This document shows positions 34,331-43,383 of a stretch of DNA of 64,000 nucleotides, in pieces. The stretch covers positions 3,370,501-3,434,500 of the forward strand of contig NZ_JACHLY010000001.1 in assembly GCF_014204715.1 (NCBI RefSeq). Direction: 5' to 3'. Below the pieces are notes generated by a model, which did not search any database, was not told where the DNA came from, and saw only the letters and a program-made list of their open reading frames with translations. Each line of letters opens with the position of its first letter. Position 1 is the first letter of the stretch. Both the position numbers and the translations under genes were made by a program. The DNA comes from Streptomonospora salina. Its GTDB lineage: Bacteria > Actinomycetota > Actinomycetes > Streptosporangiales > Streptosporangiaceae.

Positions 34331-36019
34331 TCAGGCCCGCAGGGACGCGTAGGCCTCGATGTAGCGGTGCGCCGCCGCCCGCCACGTGCGGTCGCGGCCC
34401 ACGCGCTCGCCCGCCGCCCGGCCGTAGGCGCGGCGCGTGTCCGCGTCGGCGGCCAGCTTCTCCAGGCAGTCGGCCAGCTCGCGCGGGCTGTCGGGGCGGA
34501 CCAGCTCGCCCGTGGCGCCCGGCTGCACGATCTCGCGCAGCGCCGCCAGATCGGAGGCCACCACCGGTAGTCCGCCGGCCATCGCCTCCACGGGCTTCAG
34601 GGGCGTCACCAGGCGGCTGACCCGCTCGTCGCGCCGCGGCACGGCGAACACGTCCAGCGCGGCGTGATGGCGGCGGACGTCCCCGGCCGGCACCCGGCCG
34701 GGGAAGGCGGCAGCCGACCCCAGTCCCGCCGCCGCGGCGCGCTCACGCAGGGCCCCCAGTTCCGGGCCGTCGCCCACGATCAGCGCATAGGCGTCGACTC
34801 CGCGGCGGCGCAGCTCGGCGACGGCGTCGATCAGCGTGTCGAGGCCCTCGTAGCCGTAGCAGCTGGTCGTCGTGCCCACCACGAACGCTTCAGGCCCCGC
34901 GCCCAGCTCACGGCGCAGGCCCGCGCCGTCGGGCAGCGGTTCCAGGAACGACTCGTCGACCGCGTTGGGCACGGTGATCACCCGGTCGGCGTCGACGCCG
35001 CGGCCCGCGATCTCGGCGCGCATGGTCTCGCCCAGCGTGACGACCAGGTCGGCGGCCCGCATGCACGCGGTCTCGCGGGCGCGTTCGACGGTGTAGAACG
35101 CGTCGCCGGTGCTGCGCGAGGGATCGCGCGAGAGCCAGGACTCCTCCAGGAACCCCCGCACCTCGTAGACCACCGGCAGCGACAGCCGCCGCCCGAGCTC
35201 CAGCGCGAGCCGGGCGTTGACGTGGTTGCTGGCCGCGTGCAGCACGCCCGGGTCCAGCCGCCGCGCCAGCGGCAGCCCCAGCCGCAGCCCGGCCCGCAGC
35301 TCCGCGGCCTCGCCGTCCGGAGCCAGCCACGGCAGCAGCCGGTGGTAGTCGACGCCGTCGACCTCCACCCGGGGGCGTGTATCCGGGATCCCCTTGGTCA
35401 GCGGATAGCCCGCCCGGGTCACCACATGGGGTTCGAGCCCGGCGGCCAGCTGTCCCTGGGAGATGCGGTGGGTCCGCTGGGTGTAGCCGGCGTTGGTGTG
35501 CGGCAGGGCGTTGGTGACCAGGTGCAGGACGCGGTGGTCGGCCCCGGGCGATTCCCGACCGTTCATCGTGTCGTGGTGCGGCGTTCTCCCCCGCAGAGCT
35601 ACCGTTGAGTCGGGCCACCGGCCCGGAGGGGCTTCGCCGACCTCGCGACCCGTCGTCAGGGCACGACGGTGCTCCAGCGCACTGCGCCGCCGGCCTCGGG
35701 GAAGGCCCCCGAGGAGCTCCTCGGCGGCACCGGGCTGCTCGACGGCCAAGGCGAACGCGGTCAGACGGGCGAGGCGACGGGGGGAGGCTCCATGGGCGGC
35801 CCCGCGGACCGTGTCGAGCGAATCCGCCCGGTGGCCGGCGTCCCACAGGGCATAAGCCCGGCCGAGCGCGCCGCTGCGCCGGAGTACGGTTCGGACACCG
35901 GCGCGCGCGGGCCCCGGCAGCAGCCGCAGTCCCAGCAGCGGCAGTCGGGCGGGCTCACGCCTGAGGTGCCGCCAGGTCAGGCTCGCGGTGAAGGTGGCCG
36001 CTTTCAAGAAATTGCGCAC
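34331..36019 (-). CDS. GT4 family glycosyltransferase with N-terminal extension
   Basis: The protein is about 562 residues if it starts at GTG 36019. The first 165 residues form a helical Arg/Ala/Leu-rich extension (FLKAATFTASLTWRHLRREP). The GT-B core begins RVLHLVTNALPHTNAGYTQR and continues YEVRGFLEESWLSRDPS, DLVVTLGETMRAEIAGRG, VPNAVDESFLEPLPDG, TTTSCYGYEGLDTLIDAVAE, ALIVGDGPELGALR and PLKPVEAMAGGLPVVASDL. The last part is the GT4 nucleotide-sugar site. The N-terminus is uncertain: upstream in-frame codons extend to 36124 and no start has a strong ribosome-binding site. It is divergent from wecB. The donor sugar is unknown. Confidence 0.85.
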   Translation of the reverse strand: MRNFLKAATFTASLTWRHLRREPARLPLLGLRLLPGPARAGVRTVLRRSGALGRAYALWDAGHRADSLDTVRGAAHGASPRRLARLTAFALAVEQPGAAEELLGGLPRGRRRSALEHRRALTTGREVGEAPPGRWPDSTVALRGRTPHHDTMNGRESPGADHRVLHLVTNALPHTNAGYTQRTHRISQGQLAAGLEPHVVTRAGYPLTKGIPDTRPRVEVDGVDYHRLLPWLAPDGEAAELRAGLRLGLPLARRLDPGVLHAASNHVNARLALELGRRLSLPVVYEVRGFLEESWLSRDPSRSTGDAFYTVERARETACMRAADLVVTLGETMRAEIAGRGVDADRVITVPNAVDESFLEPLPDGAGLRRELGAGPEAFVVGTTTSCYGYEGLDTLIDAVAELRRRGVDAYALIVGDGPELGALRERAAAAGLGSAAAFPGRVPAGDVRRHHAALDVFAVPRRDERVSRLVTPLKPVEAMAGGLPVVASDLAALREIVQPGATGELVRPDSPRELADCLEKLAADADTRRAYGRAAGERVGRDRTWRAAAHRYIEAYASLRA

Positions 36020-36111
36020 GGTGGAGTATCCAACCACGTCGACGTGATCCGCCGGTGACGCCTGGGCGTCCGACGAGGACGAGTCCGGAGATCCGAAACG
36101 AAGGGAACACG

Positions 36112-37350
36112 ATGTCGTCAGCACCGGCCGCCCGTTCCGGCAGCGACCGAGCCGACCGTCCCGCCGAAGGCGCGGAGGCTCCCGGGCATGCGGCCGAGGC
36201 GGTGCGCTCCGCGCCCGCCGACCGGCCGGGCTCCGCCGAGATCGTGCATATCGTCGGCGCGCGGCCGAACTTCGTCAAGGCCGCGCCGGTGGTGGCGGCC
36301 CTGGAGGCCCGCGGGCTGCGCCAGTCGGTCGTGCACACCGGCCAGCACTACGACGACCGCATGTCGGCGGTCTTCTTCCGCGAGCTGGGACTGCCCCGGC
36401 CCGACGTCGACCTCGGTGTGGGCTCGGGCTCGCACGCCGAGCAGACCGCCGCGCTGATGACCGGCCTGGAGCGGGAGTTCATCGAGCGTTCACCGGGACT
36501 CGTCGTGGTCTACGGCGACGTGAACTCCACGCTGGCCGCCGGGATGGTCGCCGCCAAGCTCCACATCCCGGTCGCCCACGTCGAAGCCGGGCTGCGCTCC
36601 TTCGACTGGTCGATGCCCGAAGAGGTCAACCGCCGCCTCACCGACCAGCTCGCCGACGTGTGCTTCGCCACCAGCCCCGAAGCCGTCGGCCACCTCGCCG
36701 CCGAGGGGGTCGCGGTGGACCGCGTGCATCTGGTCGGGAACCCGATGATCGACACGCTGCTGGCGCGCCTCGACCGCTTCGACACCGCCGCCCTGCGCGA
36801 GCGCCTGGACCTTCCCGGCTCCTACGTCGCCGCGACCCTGCACCGGCCCGCCAACGTCGACGACCCCGAAACGGTCGCGCGCCTGGTCGCCCGCCTGCAC
36901 GAGGTCGCCGACCAGATCGACGTCGTGATGCCCGTGCACCCCCGGGGCCGGGCGTCCCTCGACGCCGCCGGCCTGGCCGAGCACCCGCGTATGCACCTGC
37001 TGGAACCGCTGGGCTACATCGACTTCGTGGCGCTGGTGCGCGGCGCCACCGCCGTGGTCACCGACTCCGGCGGAGTCCAGGAGGAGACCACGATGCTGGG
37101 TGTCCCCTGCCTGACCCTGCGGCCCAACACCGAACGCCCCATCACCATCACCCACGGCAGCAACCGGCTCGTCACCGACTCCGAACTCCCCGGCCTGGTC
37201 TCCAAGATCCTGGCCGGAGCGGGCACCGACACCGCGGCCCTGGCCGCCGTCCCCCCGATGTGGGACGGCGGCGCCGGCGAGCGCATCGCCACCGTCCTCG
37301 CCGACTGGACGTCCGGCGTGCCGGCGCCGGGACCCCGCCGCAGCGCCTGA
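36112..37350 (+). CDS. wecB: UDP-N-acetylglucosamine 2-epimerase (non-hydrolysing)
   Basis: The enzyme interconverts UDP-GlcNAc and UDP-ManNAc, supplying WecC. The 412-residue protein has, after a 40-residue disordered N-terminus, IVHIVGARPNFVKAAPVVAA, VVHTGQHYDDRMSAVFF, VYGDVNSTLAAGMVAAKLHI, VAHVEAGLRSFDWSMPEEVN, TLHRPANVDDPETV, TDSGGVQEETTMLGVPCLTL and RPNTERPIT. All are conserved in the family. ATG 36112 has GAAGGGA 6 bases upstream. It starts a plus-strand group with the 37395 and 39310 genes, and is divergent from the GT4 gene at 34331-36019. Confidence 0.94.
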   Translation: MSSAPAARSGSDRADRPAEGAEAPGHAAEAVRSAPADRPGSAEIVHIVGARPNFVKAAPVVAALEARGLRQSVVHTGQHYDDRMSAVFFRELGLPRPDVDLGVGSGSHAEQTAALMTGLEREFIERSPGLVVVYGDVNSTLAAGMVAAKLHIPVAHVEAGLRSFDWSMPEEVNRRLTDQLADVCFATSPEAVGHLAAEGVAVDRVHLVGNPMIDTLLARLDRFDTAALRERLDLPGSYVAATLHRPANVDDPETVARLVARLHEVADQIDVVMPVHPRGRASLDAAGLAEHPRMHLLEPLGYIDFVALVRGATAVVTDSGGVQEETTMLGVPCLTLRPNTERPITITHGSNRLVTDSELPGLVSKILAGAGTDTAALAAVPPMWDGGAGERIATVLADWTSGVPAPGPRRSA

Positions 37351-37394
37351 CCCCGTGCCCGACCGGATCCCGATCCCAAGGCAGGAAGTATCCC

Positions 37395-39170
37395 GTGAAA
37401 CGGCGTGAACTGAGCCACACCGAACAGCTGAGGCAGGCCCTGTCCGAGCGGGAAGCCCAGCTCCAGGAGGCCAAGGCGCGACTGGCGGCGCTGGAAGGCT
37501 CCACCTCGCTGCAGGTGGGCCGCGCCCTGACCGCCGCGGCCAAACGGCCCGGGCGCGGCCTCGTGCAGCTGCCCCGCGAAATGTTCCGGCTCTGGCGCAA
37601 AGCCGGCCGGACCGGGCCCGCGACCGGTCGGGGCACCAAAGCCCAACCGGTGCGCTCCTTCGACGCCGAGCGCGAGGAGGCCCGGCTGCTCTCCGGAGGC
37701 GTGGGCGTGCGCGACAGCCGGCTCGTCGTCGCCGGCGTCCTCGCCCCCGAGATCCGCGCGGCACTGGCCCCCTACGTCCGGGTCGTGCCGCTGCGGCCCC
37801 AGGACGCGCAAGCGGCCTTCGAGTCCGTCGACGTCGACATCGTGTGCGTGTCCGCCTCGGCCGCGGCGCCCGGATCGCTGTGGGCCCACGCCGGCGACCC
37901 CGCCGTCGGAGACCGCACCCGGGTGCTCAACTGGGTGATCGACTCCGCGCAGGCGCGCGGCGTGCCCACCGTCCTGATCGCCGACGCCCCGGCACCGCCC
38001 GGGCTGGCGGCCCTGGACTTCGACCACGTCCACCGCGGCGATGCCGGCGTCCCCCTGCACTTGTTCAACCCCGTGGCCGCCGAACCCGAGCGCGCCTCCG
38101 AACCGGCCTACGTCCCCTCGCCCGCACCGGCGGGGGTCGTCGCCGACCGGCTGGTCGAGCGGCTGTCCGAGGACGGCATGCGCCGACTCGCCGGCGTCCG
38201 CGAGGACGCGCAGGAGCTGCCCGCCCGGCTGCGGGCCTGCTCCGGCGTCGTCGTCGGCGACACCGCCCTGGCCGATCGGGCCCTGGCCTGCGGCGCCCGG
38301 GCGCTGCTGCTGGGCGACACCGCACGCGGCGCGGACGAGGGGGCCGGCGAGCGCGACACGACCCTGCGCAGCGTCGCCACCGACGTCCGGGCCCTGCGCT
38401 CCGGCGCCGCGACGGACGAACTGGCCCGGCTGCGCGCAGCCGGGCCGCTCACCTCCGAGGAGCTGCGCCTGGTCCTGCGCTCGGTGTTCCTCACCGACGC
38501 GACCCCGGTACGCCTCGCCGAGATCTTCGGCCGCCTCGGATTCGCGCCCGGCTCGGGCAGCCCCTCGCTGCCGCTGAAGAACCGCCGGACCGCGCTGCTG
38601 GCCCTGCCCGGCGACGACGCCGAAAGCCTCGCCCTGGCCGGTGATGCGCTGCAGCAGTCCCACCCGCCCTTCGAGGTCGTGGTCCCCGACAGCGCGGCGG
38701 GACTGGCCGGGATCGAGCGGCTGCACGCACACGGCGTCCCCGTGCGCACGGTCCCCGGGGCCGCACCCGTCGGCGCCCCGCAGCCCGAGGACTGGGCGCG
38801 CCTCGCCCGCGCCGCCGACGTGCCGTGGACGGCGCTGTGGGACGGCCCCCGCGGGGAGCACTTCCTCGCCGACCTGCTGTGCGCCGCGGAGTGCTCCGAC
38901 GCCGACGCGGTGGGTCCGGCCGTCGCCGGACCCCAGCCGCAGCCGCCCGGGGACGCGGCCGATGCGGTCGGCCACGCGGCGGCCGAGCAGGAGTATGTTT
39001 TCGTGAGTTCCGTCGCTCCGGAGCTGGCCCGCCGCGAGCTCGTCTGCCGCGCACTGCACCCGGGCGTGTGGAACAGGCACGGCGCGCGGCTGCTGGCTCT
39101 GGCACCCGTGCTCGGACCCGGCGCGTCCCGGTCCGAGCCGGAGGCCCGGACCACGCCCGGCGCCGGCTGA
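37395..39170 (+). CDS. Coiled-coil protein with degenerate glycosyltransferase domains
   Basis: The 591-residue protein starts with a short coiled coil (LRQALSEREAQLQEAKARLA) and SLQVGRALTAAAKRPGRGL, an N-terminal motif seen in wall-polymer transferases. A Rossmann-like half (about residues 105-330: SRLVVAGVLAPEIRAALAPY to CGARALLLGDTARG) follows. The C-terminal part (about 385-570) follows a GT2 plan: ALQQSHPPFEVVVPDS, then VPWTALWDGPRGEHFLADLL, then ARRELVCRALHP. Where GT2 enzymes have a D-D-D-D metal site it reads ALWDGPRGEHF, so catalysis is doubtful. GTG 37395 follows AGGAAG. It lies between wecB and a double-domain transferase, perhaps as a scaffold. No close functional homolog is known to me. 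Confidence 0.65.
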   Translation: MKRRELSHTEQLRQALSEREAQLQEAKARLAALEGSTSLQVGRALTAAAKRPGRGLVQLPREMFRLWRKAGRTGPATGRGTKAQPVRSFDAEREEARLLSGGVGVRDSRLVVAGVLAPEIRAALAPYVRVVPLRPQDAQAAFESVDVDIVCVSASAAAPGSLWAHAGDPAVGDRTRVLNWVIDSAQARGVPTVLIADAPAPPGLAALDFDHVHRGDAGVPLHLFNPVAAEPERASEPAYVPSPAPAGVVADRLVERLSEDGMRRLAGVREDAQELPARLRACSGVVVGDTALADRALACGARALLLGDTARGADEGAGERDTTLRSVATDVRALRSGAATDELARLRAAGPLTSEELRLVLRSVFLTDATPVRLAEIFGRLGFAPGSGSPSLPLKNRRTALLALPGDDAESLALAGDALQQSHPPFEVVVPDSAAGLAGIERLHAHGVPVRTVPGAAPVGAPQPEDWARLARAADVPWTALWDGPRGEHFLADLLCAAECSDADAVGPAVAGPQPQPPGDAADAVGHAAAEQEYVFVSSVAPELARRELVCRALHPGVWNRHGARLLALAPVLGPGASRSEPEARTTPGAG

Positions 39171-39309
39171 TGCCCCGGACCGCCCCCGAGCCCACCGCAG
39201 TCAGCACGATCCGAACGTGCCGGACGCCGGCCGCCCTCCGCGACGGCCGTGCGGGCCGGACCGGCGTCCGTGCGAGCACGGCCCCCAGGATCGCAACGAA
39301 GGGAAGTAC

Positions 39310-41607
39310 GTGACCAACCATCCTCGCGAACGCGATCCCGCGAGCGGCGGCGACGACCGGGGCTCCCGGGCCGGCGGCGCCGCCGGCCCGGGGAACGGGC
39401 CCGCCCGCGGCCTGCGCGCACTCGTCTACGGCGATGTCGACCTGAACATCATCGACGGATCGGCGATCTGGGCGCAGTCCATGACCCAGGGCCTGGCCGC
39501 CGCCGGGTGCGAGGCAACGCTGCTGCTCAAGGCGCCGGTGACCACCGACCGGCTGGTCGCGCCGCTGGCGGAGGTGCCGGGCGTGACCGTCCGCCGGCCG
39601 CACGAGGAAGGCCTGGTGCCCGAGGCGGGACGGCGCGGCCTGACACCGGACCAGGCCGTCGAGCTGATCACCCGGCTGGACGCCGAACACGGCTACGACC
39701 TCGTCGTCGTCCGCGGCAGCCGGCTCGCCGTCGCCGCCGCTCAGAACGAGCAGCTGGACGGGCGGCTGTGGACCTACCTCACCGACGTGCCGCAGAGCGT
39801 CGCCGGGATGACCGCCACCGCCGTCTCGGAGATCTCCGACATCGCCGTGGCGTCGCGGCTGCTGCTGTGCCAGACCGAGGAGCTGCGCGGGTTCCTGGAG
39901 TCCTCCGTGCCCGCCGCCTGCGGCAAGAGCGTCCTGTTCCCGCCGGTGGTGGTCACGCCGGACGACGCTCACGGCACGGGCGAACCCCACCAGCCGCTCA
40001 AGCTCGTCTACACCGGCAAGTTCGCACCTCGCTGGAACACGCTGGAGATGACGGAGCTGCCCGCCGCCCTGGCTCGCCGCGGCGTGCCCGCCGAGCTGCA
40101 CATGATCGGCGACAAGGTGCACCGCGACTCGCCGGAGTGGGCGCGCTCCATGAGCCGGGCCCTGGAGTCCACCGATGGGCTGACCTGGCACGGCGGCAAG
40201 CCGCGGGCGGAAGCGCTGGCGATTTCGGCCCAGTGCGACGTCGGCCTGTCCTGGCGGTCGCCGGAGATGGACGCCAGCCTGGAGCTGTCCACCAAGGTCC
40301 TGGAGCTCGGGGCGCTGGGGCTGCCCGTCGTCGTCAACCGCACCCCGATGCACGAACGGCTGCTGGGCGCCGACTACCCGCTGTTCGCCGGTGAGGACGC
40401 CGACTCGGTCGCCGACGCGCTGACCCTGGCCGCCGACCCGGACCTGTACCGCGAAGCGGCCGAACGCTGCCGCACCGCCGCCGCGGACTTCAGCCTGGAC
40501 CGCGCCGCCGAGCGGTTGCGCAGCTACCTGGACCTGGTCTTTCCGCAGGCGCCGGCGGGAACCGACCCGCAGCGGCCGGTCAAGGTGGTCATCGCCGGCC
40601 ACGACCTGAAGTTCTTCACCCGGCTGTCGGAGTTCCTGACGTCGCTGCCCGGTCTGGAGGTGCGCGTGGACCAGTGGGAGTCGCTGCGCAACCACGACCA
40701 GTACCGCAGCAGGGAGCTGGCCGCCTGGGCCGATGTCGTCATCTGCGAGTGGTGCGGCCCCAACGCGCTGTTCTACGCCGAGCACAAGAGGGCCGGCCAG
40801 CGGCTGGTGGTGCGCCTGCACCGCTTCGAGCTCTACGCGGAGTGGCCGCGCAAGCTCGACATCGACAAGGTCGACGCGGTCGTGTGCGTCAGCCCGTACT
40901 ACGCGTCCCTGACGCGCGAGCTCGCCGGATGGCCCGCCGACAAGGTCGTCGTGCTGCCCAACTGGGTCGACGTCGACCAGCTCGACCGGCCCAAGCTGCC
41001 CGGAGCGGAGTTCACCCTCGGCATGGTCGGGATCGCGCCGTCGCGCAAGCGGTTGGACCGCGGTATCGAGGTGCTGGGCGAGCTGCGCCGGCGCGACCCC
41101 CGCTTCACGCTCGCGGTCAAGACCAAGCAGCCCTGGGACTACTGGTGGGTGTGGAACCGGCCGGAAGAGCGCGAGTACTACGAGCGCACCTACCGCACCG
41201 TCCAGCGCGACCCGCTGCTGGCCGAGGGGGTGGTCTTCGACCCGTTCGGCCCCGACGTAGCCACGTGGCTGCGCCGGGTCGGGTTCATGCTTTCCACCAG
41301 CGACGACGAGAGCTTCCACTTGGCCCCGGCCGAATGCGCGGCCTCGGGGGGCGTTCCCGCGGTGCTGACCTGGCCGGGAGCCGACACCATCTACTCCGGT
41401 CGATGGCTGCACGACAGCCCGGCGGAGATGGCCGAGGCCATCCACGGCGTCGTCTCCGAGGGCCGCTTCGACGCCGCGCGCATGGCGGCCAGAGCCGAGA
41501 TCACCGGGAACTACTCGCTGGACCGTGTCTGCGGCATGTGGACCGACCTGGTCGTGCACGGCAAGGTTCCCGCGGTGCAGGATCCCGTGGGAGCCGCGGC
41601 CGCCTGA
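39310..41607 (+). CDS. Double GT-B glycosyltransferase (two tandem GT4-like domains)
   Basis: The 765-residue protein contains two transferase units. The first (about residues 40-410) begins RALVYGDVDLNIIDGSAIWA and contains LKLVYTGKFAPRWNTLEM, AELHMIGDKVHRDSPEW and ELSTKVLELGALGLPVVVNR. The second (about 420-755) begins VKVVIAGHDLKFFTRLSEFL and contains VVICEWCGPNALFYAEHKR, VVRLHRFELYAEWPRKLDID, VVLPNWVDVDQLDRPKLPG, FTLGMVGIAPSRKRLDRGIE and HLAPAECAASGGVPAVLTW. Two activities in one chain could add alternating residues of a repeat unit. GTG 39310 follows GAAGGGAA. A strong terminator lies downstream. Donors are unknown. Confidence 0.82.
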   Translation: MTNHPRERDPASGGDDRGSRAGGAAGPGNGPARGLRALVYGDVDLNIIDGSAIWAQSMTQGLAAAGCEATLLLKAPVTTDRLVAPLAEVPGVTVRRPHEEGLVPEAGRRGLTPDQAVELITRLDAEHGYDLVVVRGSRLAVAAAQNEQLDGRLWTYLTDVPQSVAGMTATAVSEISDIAVASRLLLCQTEELRGFLESSVPAACGKSVLFPPVVVTPDDAHGTGEPHQPLKLVYTGKFAPRWNTLEMTELPAALARRGVPAELHMIGDKVHRDSPEWARSMSRALESTDGLTWHGGKPRAEALAISAQCDVGLSWRSPEMDASLELSTKVLELGALGLPVVVNRTPMHERLLGADYPLFAGEDADSVADALTLAADPDLYREAAERCRTAAADFSLDRAAERLRSYLDLVFPQAPAGTDPQRPVKVVIAGHDLKFFTRLSEFLTSLPGLEVRVDQWESLRNHDQYRSRELAAWADVVICEWCGPNALFYAEHKRAGQRLVVRLHRFELYAEWPRKLDIDKVDAVVCVSPYYASLTRELAGWPADKVVVLPNWVDVDQLDRPKLPGAEFTLGMVGIAPSRKRLDRGIEVLGELRRRDPRFTLAVKTKQPWDYWWVWNRPEEREYYERTYRTVQRDPLLAEGVVFDPFGPDVATWLRRVGFMLSTSDDESFHLAPAECAASGGVPAVLTWPGADTIYSGRWLHDSPAEMAEAIHGVVSEGRFDAARMAARAEITGNYSLDRVCGMWTDLVVHGKVPAVQDPVGAAAA

Positions 41608-41734
41608 GGAGCGGCCCGGAGCCGGGGGCATCCGGACCGCGGGGGAGCTCAGCGGGGGCGTTCGGGAGCGGGCCGGCGTCGAGGCCGGTACCGCCGCCTC
41701 GCCGATCGCGGCCGGGCGGCCCTCGGCACGGACG

Positions 41735-41772
41735 ATCGAAGCCGCCCGGGCGCATCGAAGCCGCCCGGGCGC
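41735..41772. repeat. Perfect 19-bp tandem duplication
   Basis: ATCGAAGCCGCCCGGGCGC occurs at 41735-41753 and again at 41754-41772 without mismatch. Confidence 0.9.
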
Positions 41773-41872
41773 CCGTGCCTGTGTCGACTGCGATGACGCG
41801 GGACCGCGTCCGGGAAGCCGCGGTCGCCGATGAAGCTCATGGGGCGGCGGGTCGGTTCTCCGATGGGCGGCC

Positions 41873-41907
41873 CTCTGCGGGGCGCCCATCGCCGGCGCCC
41901 CGCAGAG
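41873..41907. terminator. Bidirectional hairpin terminator
   Basis: CTCTGCGGGGCGCC (41873-41886) pairs perfectly with GGCGCCCCGCAGAG (41894-41907) around a 7-base loop. It separates convergent genes ending at 41607 and 41916. Confidence 0.85.
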
Positions 41908-41915
41908 CACACCGC

Positions 41916-43361
41916 CTAACTGCACTGCTGCTTGGATTCCTCCGCTGTGGTTCCGTCGACGCCGCCGGGCGAGGAGCCGCCACCGCTGCCCGCGGTGCTG
42001 GTGAAACCGTCCCAGTCCTGGGCGAGGACCAGCTGCACGGTGTCGCCGAGGCTGGTGTTCTCCACGACGGTGGCGTTGACGGCTTCGTCGGCGAGGGCCT
42101 GGGCGTGGGCCTTCTTGCCGGACCCGTAGTAGATCGTGGTCTGGGCGGGGATCTGCACCGGGTTGCCGGTGTTGGCGACCTGGAAGCCTTCCGTGGTCAG
42201 CCACTGGCCCACCTGCTCGGCCAGCCCCGGAGTGCCCTCGCCGTTGAGCACCTCCACGGAGACGTCGCCGGGTGCGACCTGCTCCTGCTGCTCCTCGTCG
42301 CCGTCGCCGTCGCCGCCGCCCCCGTCGCCGCCGTCGTCGTCGCCGGTGAGGCTCTGGTCCTTGGCGATGGCCTCGAACAGCTGCGAGGCCTGCGGCTGGG
42401 TGAGAGCCAGGCGGTTCTCGTTCTCGGGAGCCTGGCCGTTGGGGGTGGTGACGAAGTTGATGTTGCCGAGGTCGACTTCGCGCATCGCGATGGCGATGTC
42501 GGACATGACATCCAGCGTCAGCTCGTCGTCGGTGGTCATGGTCTCGGTGACCGAGCTGAGGAAGCCGGTGATGTTGCTCGGGCGGTTGAGGATCTCGCCC
42601 TGCATGACCTGGTTGAGCATCGCGCCGAGGAACTCCTGCTGGCGCTTGATGCGGCTGACGTCGCTGCCGTCGCCCTGCCCGTAGCGCGAGCGCATGTAGC
42701 CCAGCGACTCCTCGCCGTCGAGCGTCTGCTCGCCGGCGTCCAGGTGCAGCTTGGCGTCCTCGTCGTCGATGGGATCGGGGATGCACATCCGCACGCCGCC
42801 GATGGAGTCGACGATGCCTTTGAACCCGGTGAAGTCGACGCTGACGAAGTGGTCGATGCGGATGCCGGTGACGGACTCGACGGCCTTCCACTGGCACTGC
42901 ACGCCGCCGAGGGACAGCGGCGAGTTGATCATGCCGCGCTGGGCGGCCATGCCGGCGGTGTCGCCCTGGCCCTCGCACGCGGGCAGGTCGACGATCAGGT
43001 CGCGGGGCAGGTTGACCAGCGTCGCGCGGCCGTTGTTGGGAGAGATGTGCGCGACGATCAGGGTGTCGGGGCGCTGTCCCTCGGCCTCGCCGTAGTCCGC
43101 GTTCTCACCGGTGCGGACGTCCGAGCCGATCACCATGATGTTCATCGCGCCCTCGACCCTGTTCGGCCGGTCGCCGAAGGAGTCGGTGTCGATGTTCTGC
43201 TGTTCGATGTTGCCGTAGATGTCGTAGTAGGCGGCGTAGGCGGTGAGGCTGGTGCCGATCACCGCCGCGGTCGTCAGAACCGCGATCCAGCCGCCCACGG
43301 ACAGGCTCTTGCGCGCTGTGCGGCCCTTCGCCGAACCTCGCGATGAGCGTTTTCCGGGCAT
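41916..43361 (-). CDS. LytR-CpsA-Psr (LCP) family cell-wall polymer ligase
   Basis: The 481-residue protein has a basic N-terminus and one membrane helix (VGGWIAVLTTAAVIGTSLTA). The external LCP domain follows: NIMVIGSDVRTGENADYG, RPDTLIVAHISPNNGRAT, LVNLPRDLIVDLPACEGQ, HFVSVDFTGFKGIVDSIGG, SLGYMRSRYGQGDGSDVSRI. An acidic Asp/Gly linker (about residues 335-355) precedes a LytR_C domain (VSVEVLNGEGTPGLAEQVGQ). It should transfer a lipid-linked polymer to peptidoglycan. It shares the same layout with the LCP at 18819-20366 but is clearly divergent in sequence, so the two may handle different polymers. ATG 43361 is the natural start. Confidence 0.93.
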   Translation of the reverse strand: MPGKRSSRGSAKGRTARKSLSVGGWIAVLTTAAVIGTSLTAYAAYYDIYGNIEQQNIDTDSFGDRPNRVEGAMNIMVIGSDVRTGENADYGEAEGQRPDTLIVAHISPNNGRATLVNLPRDLIVDLPACEGQGDTAGMAAQRGMINSPLSLGGVQCQWKAVESVTGIRIDHFVSVDFTGFKGIVDSIGGVRMCIPDPIDDEDAKLHLDAGEQTLDGEESLGYMRSRYGQGDGSDVSRIKRQQEFLGAMLNQVMQGEILNRPSNITGFLSSVTETMTTDDELTLDVMSDIAIAMREVDLGNINFVTTPNGQAPENENRLALTQPQASQLFEAIAKDQSLTGDDDGGDGGGGDGDGDEEQQEQVAPGDVSVEVLNGEGTPGLAEQVGQWLTTEGFQVANTGNPVQIPAQTTIYYGSGKKAHAQALADEAVNATVVENTSLGDTVQLVLAQDWDGFTSTAGSGGGSSPGGVDGTTAEESKQQCS

Positions 43362-43383
43362 TTCGCACCAATGAGGGGAGGGG

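Larger units (their letters stand above)
41608..41915. other. Convergent intergenic region with tandem duplication and terminator
   Basis: This 308-base gap between the double transferase and the minus-strand LCP gene contains a perfect 19-bp tandem duplication (41735-41772) and a strong hairpin (41873-41907). No gene is apparent. Confidence 0.6.
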
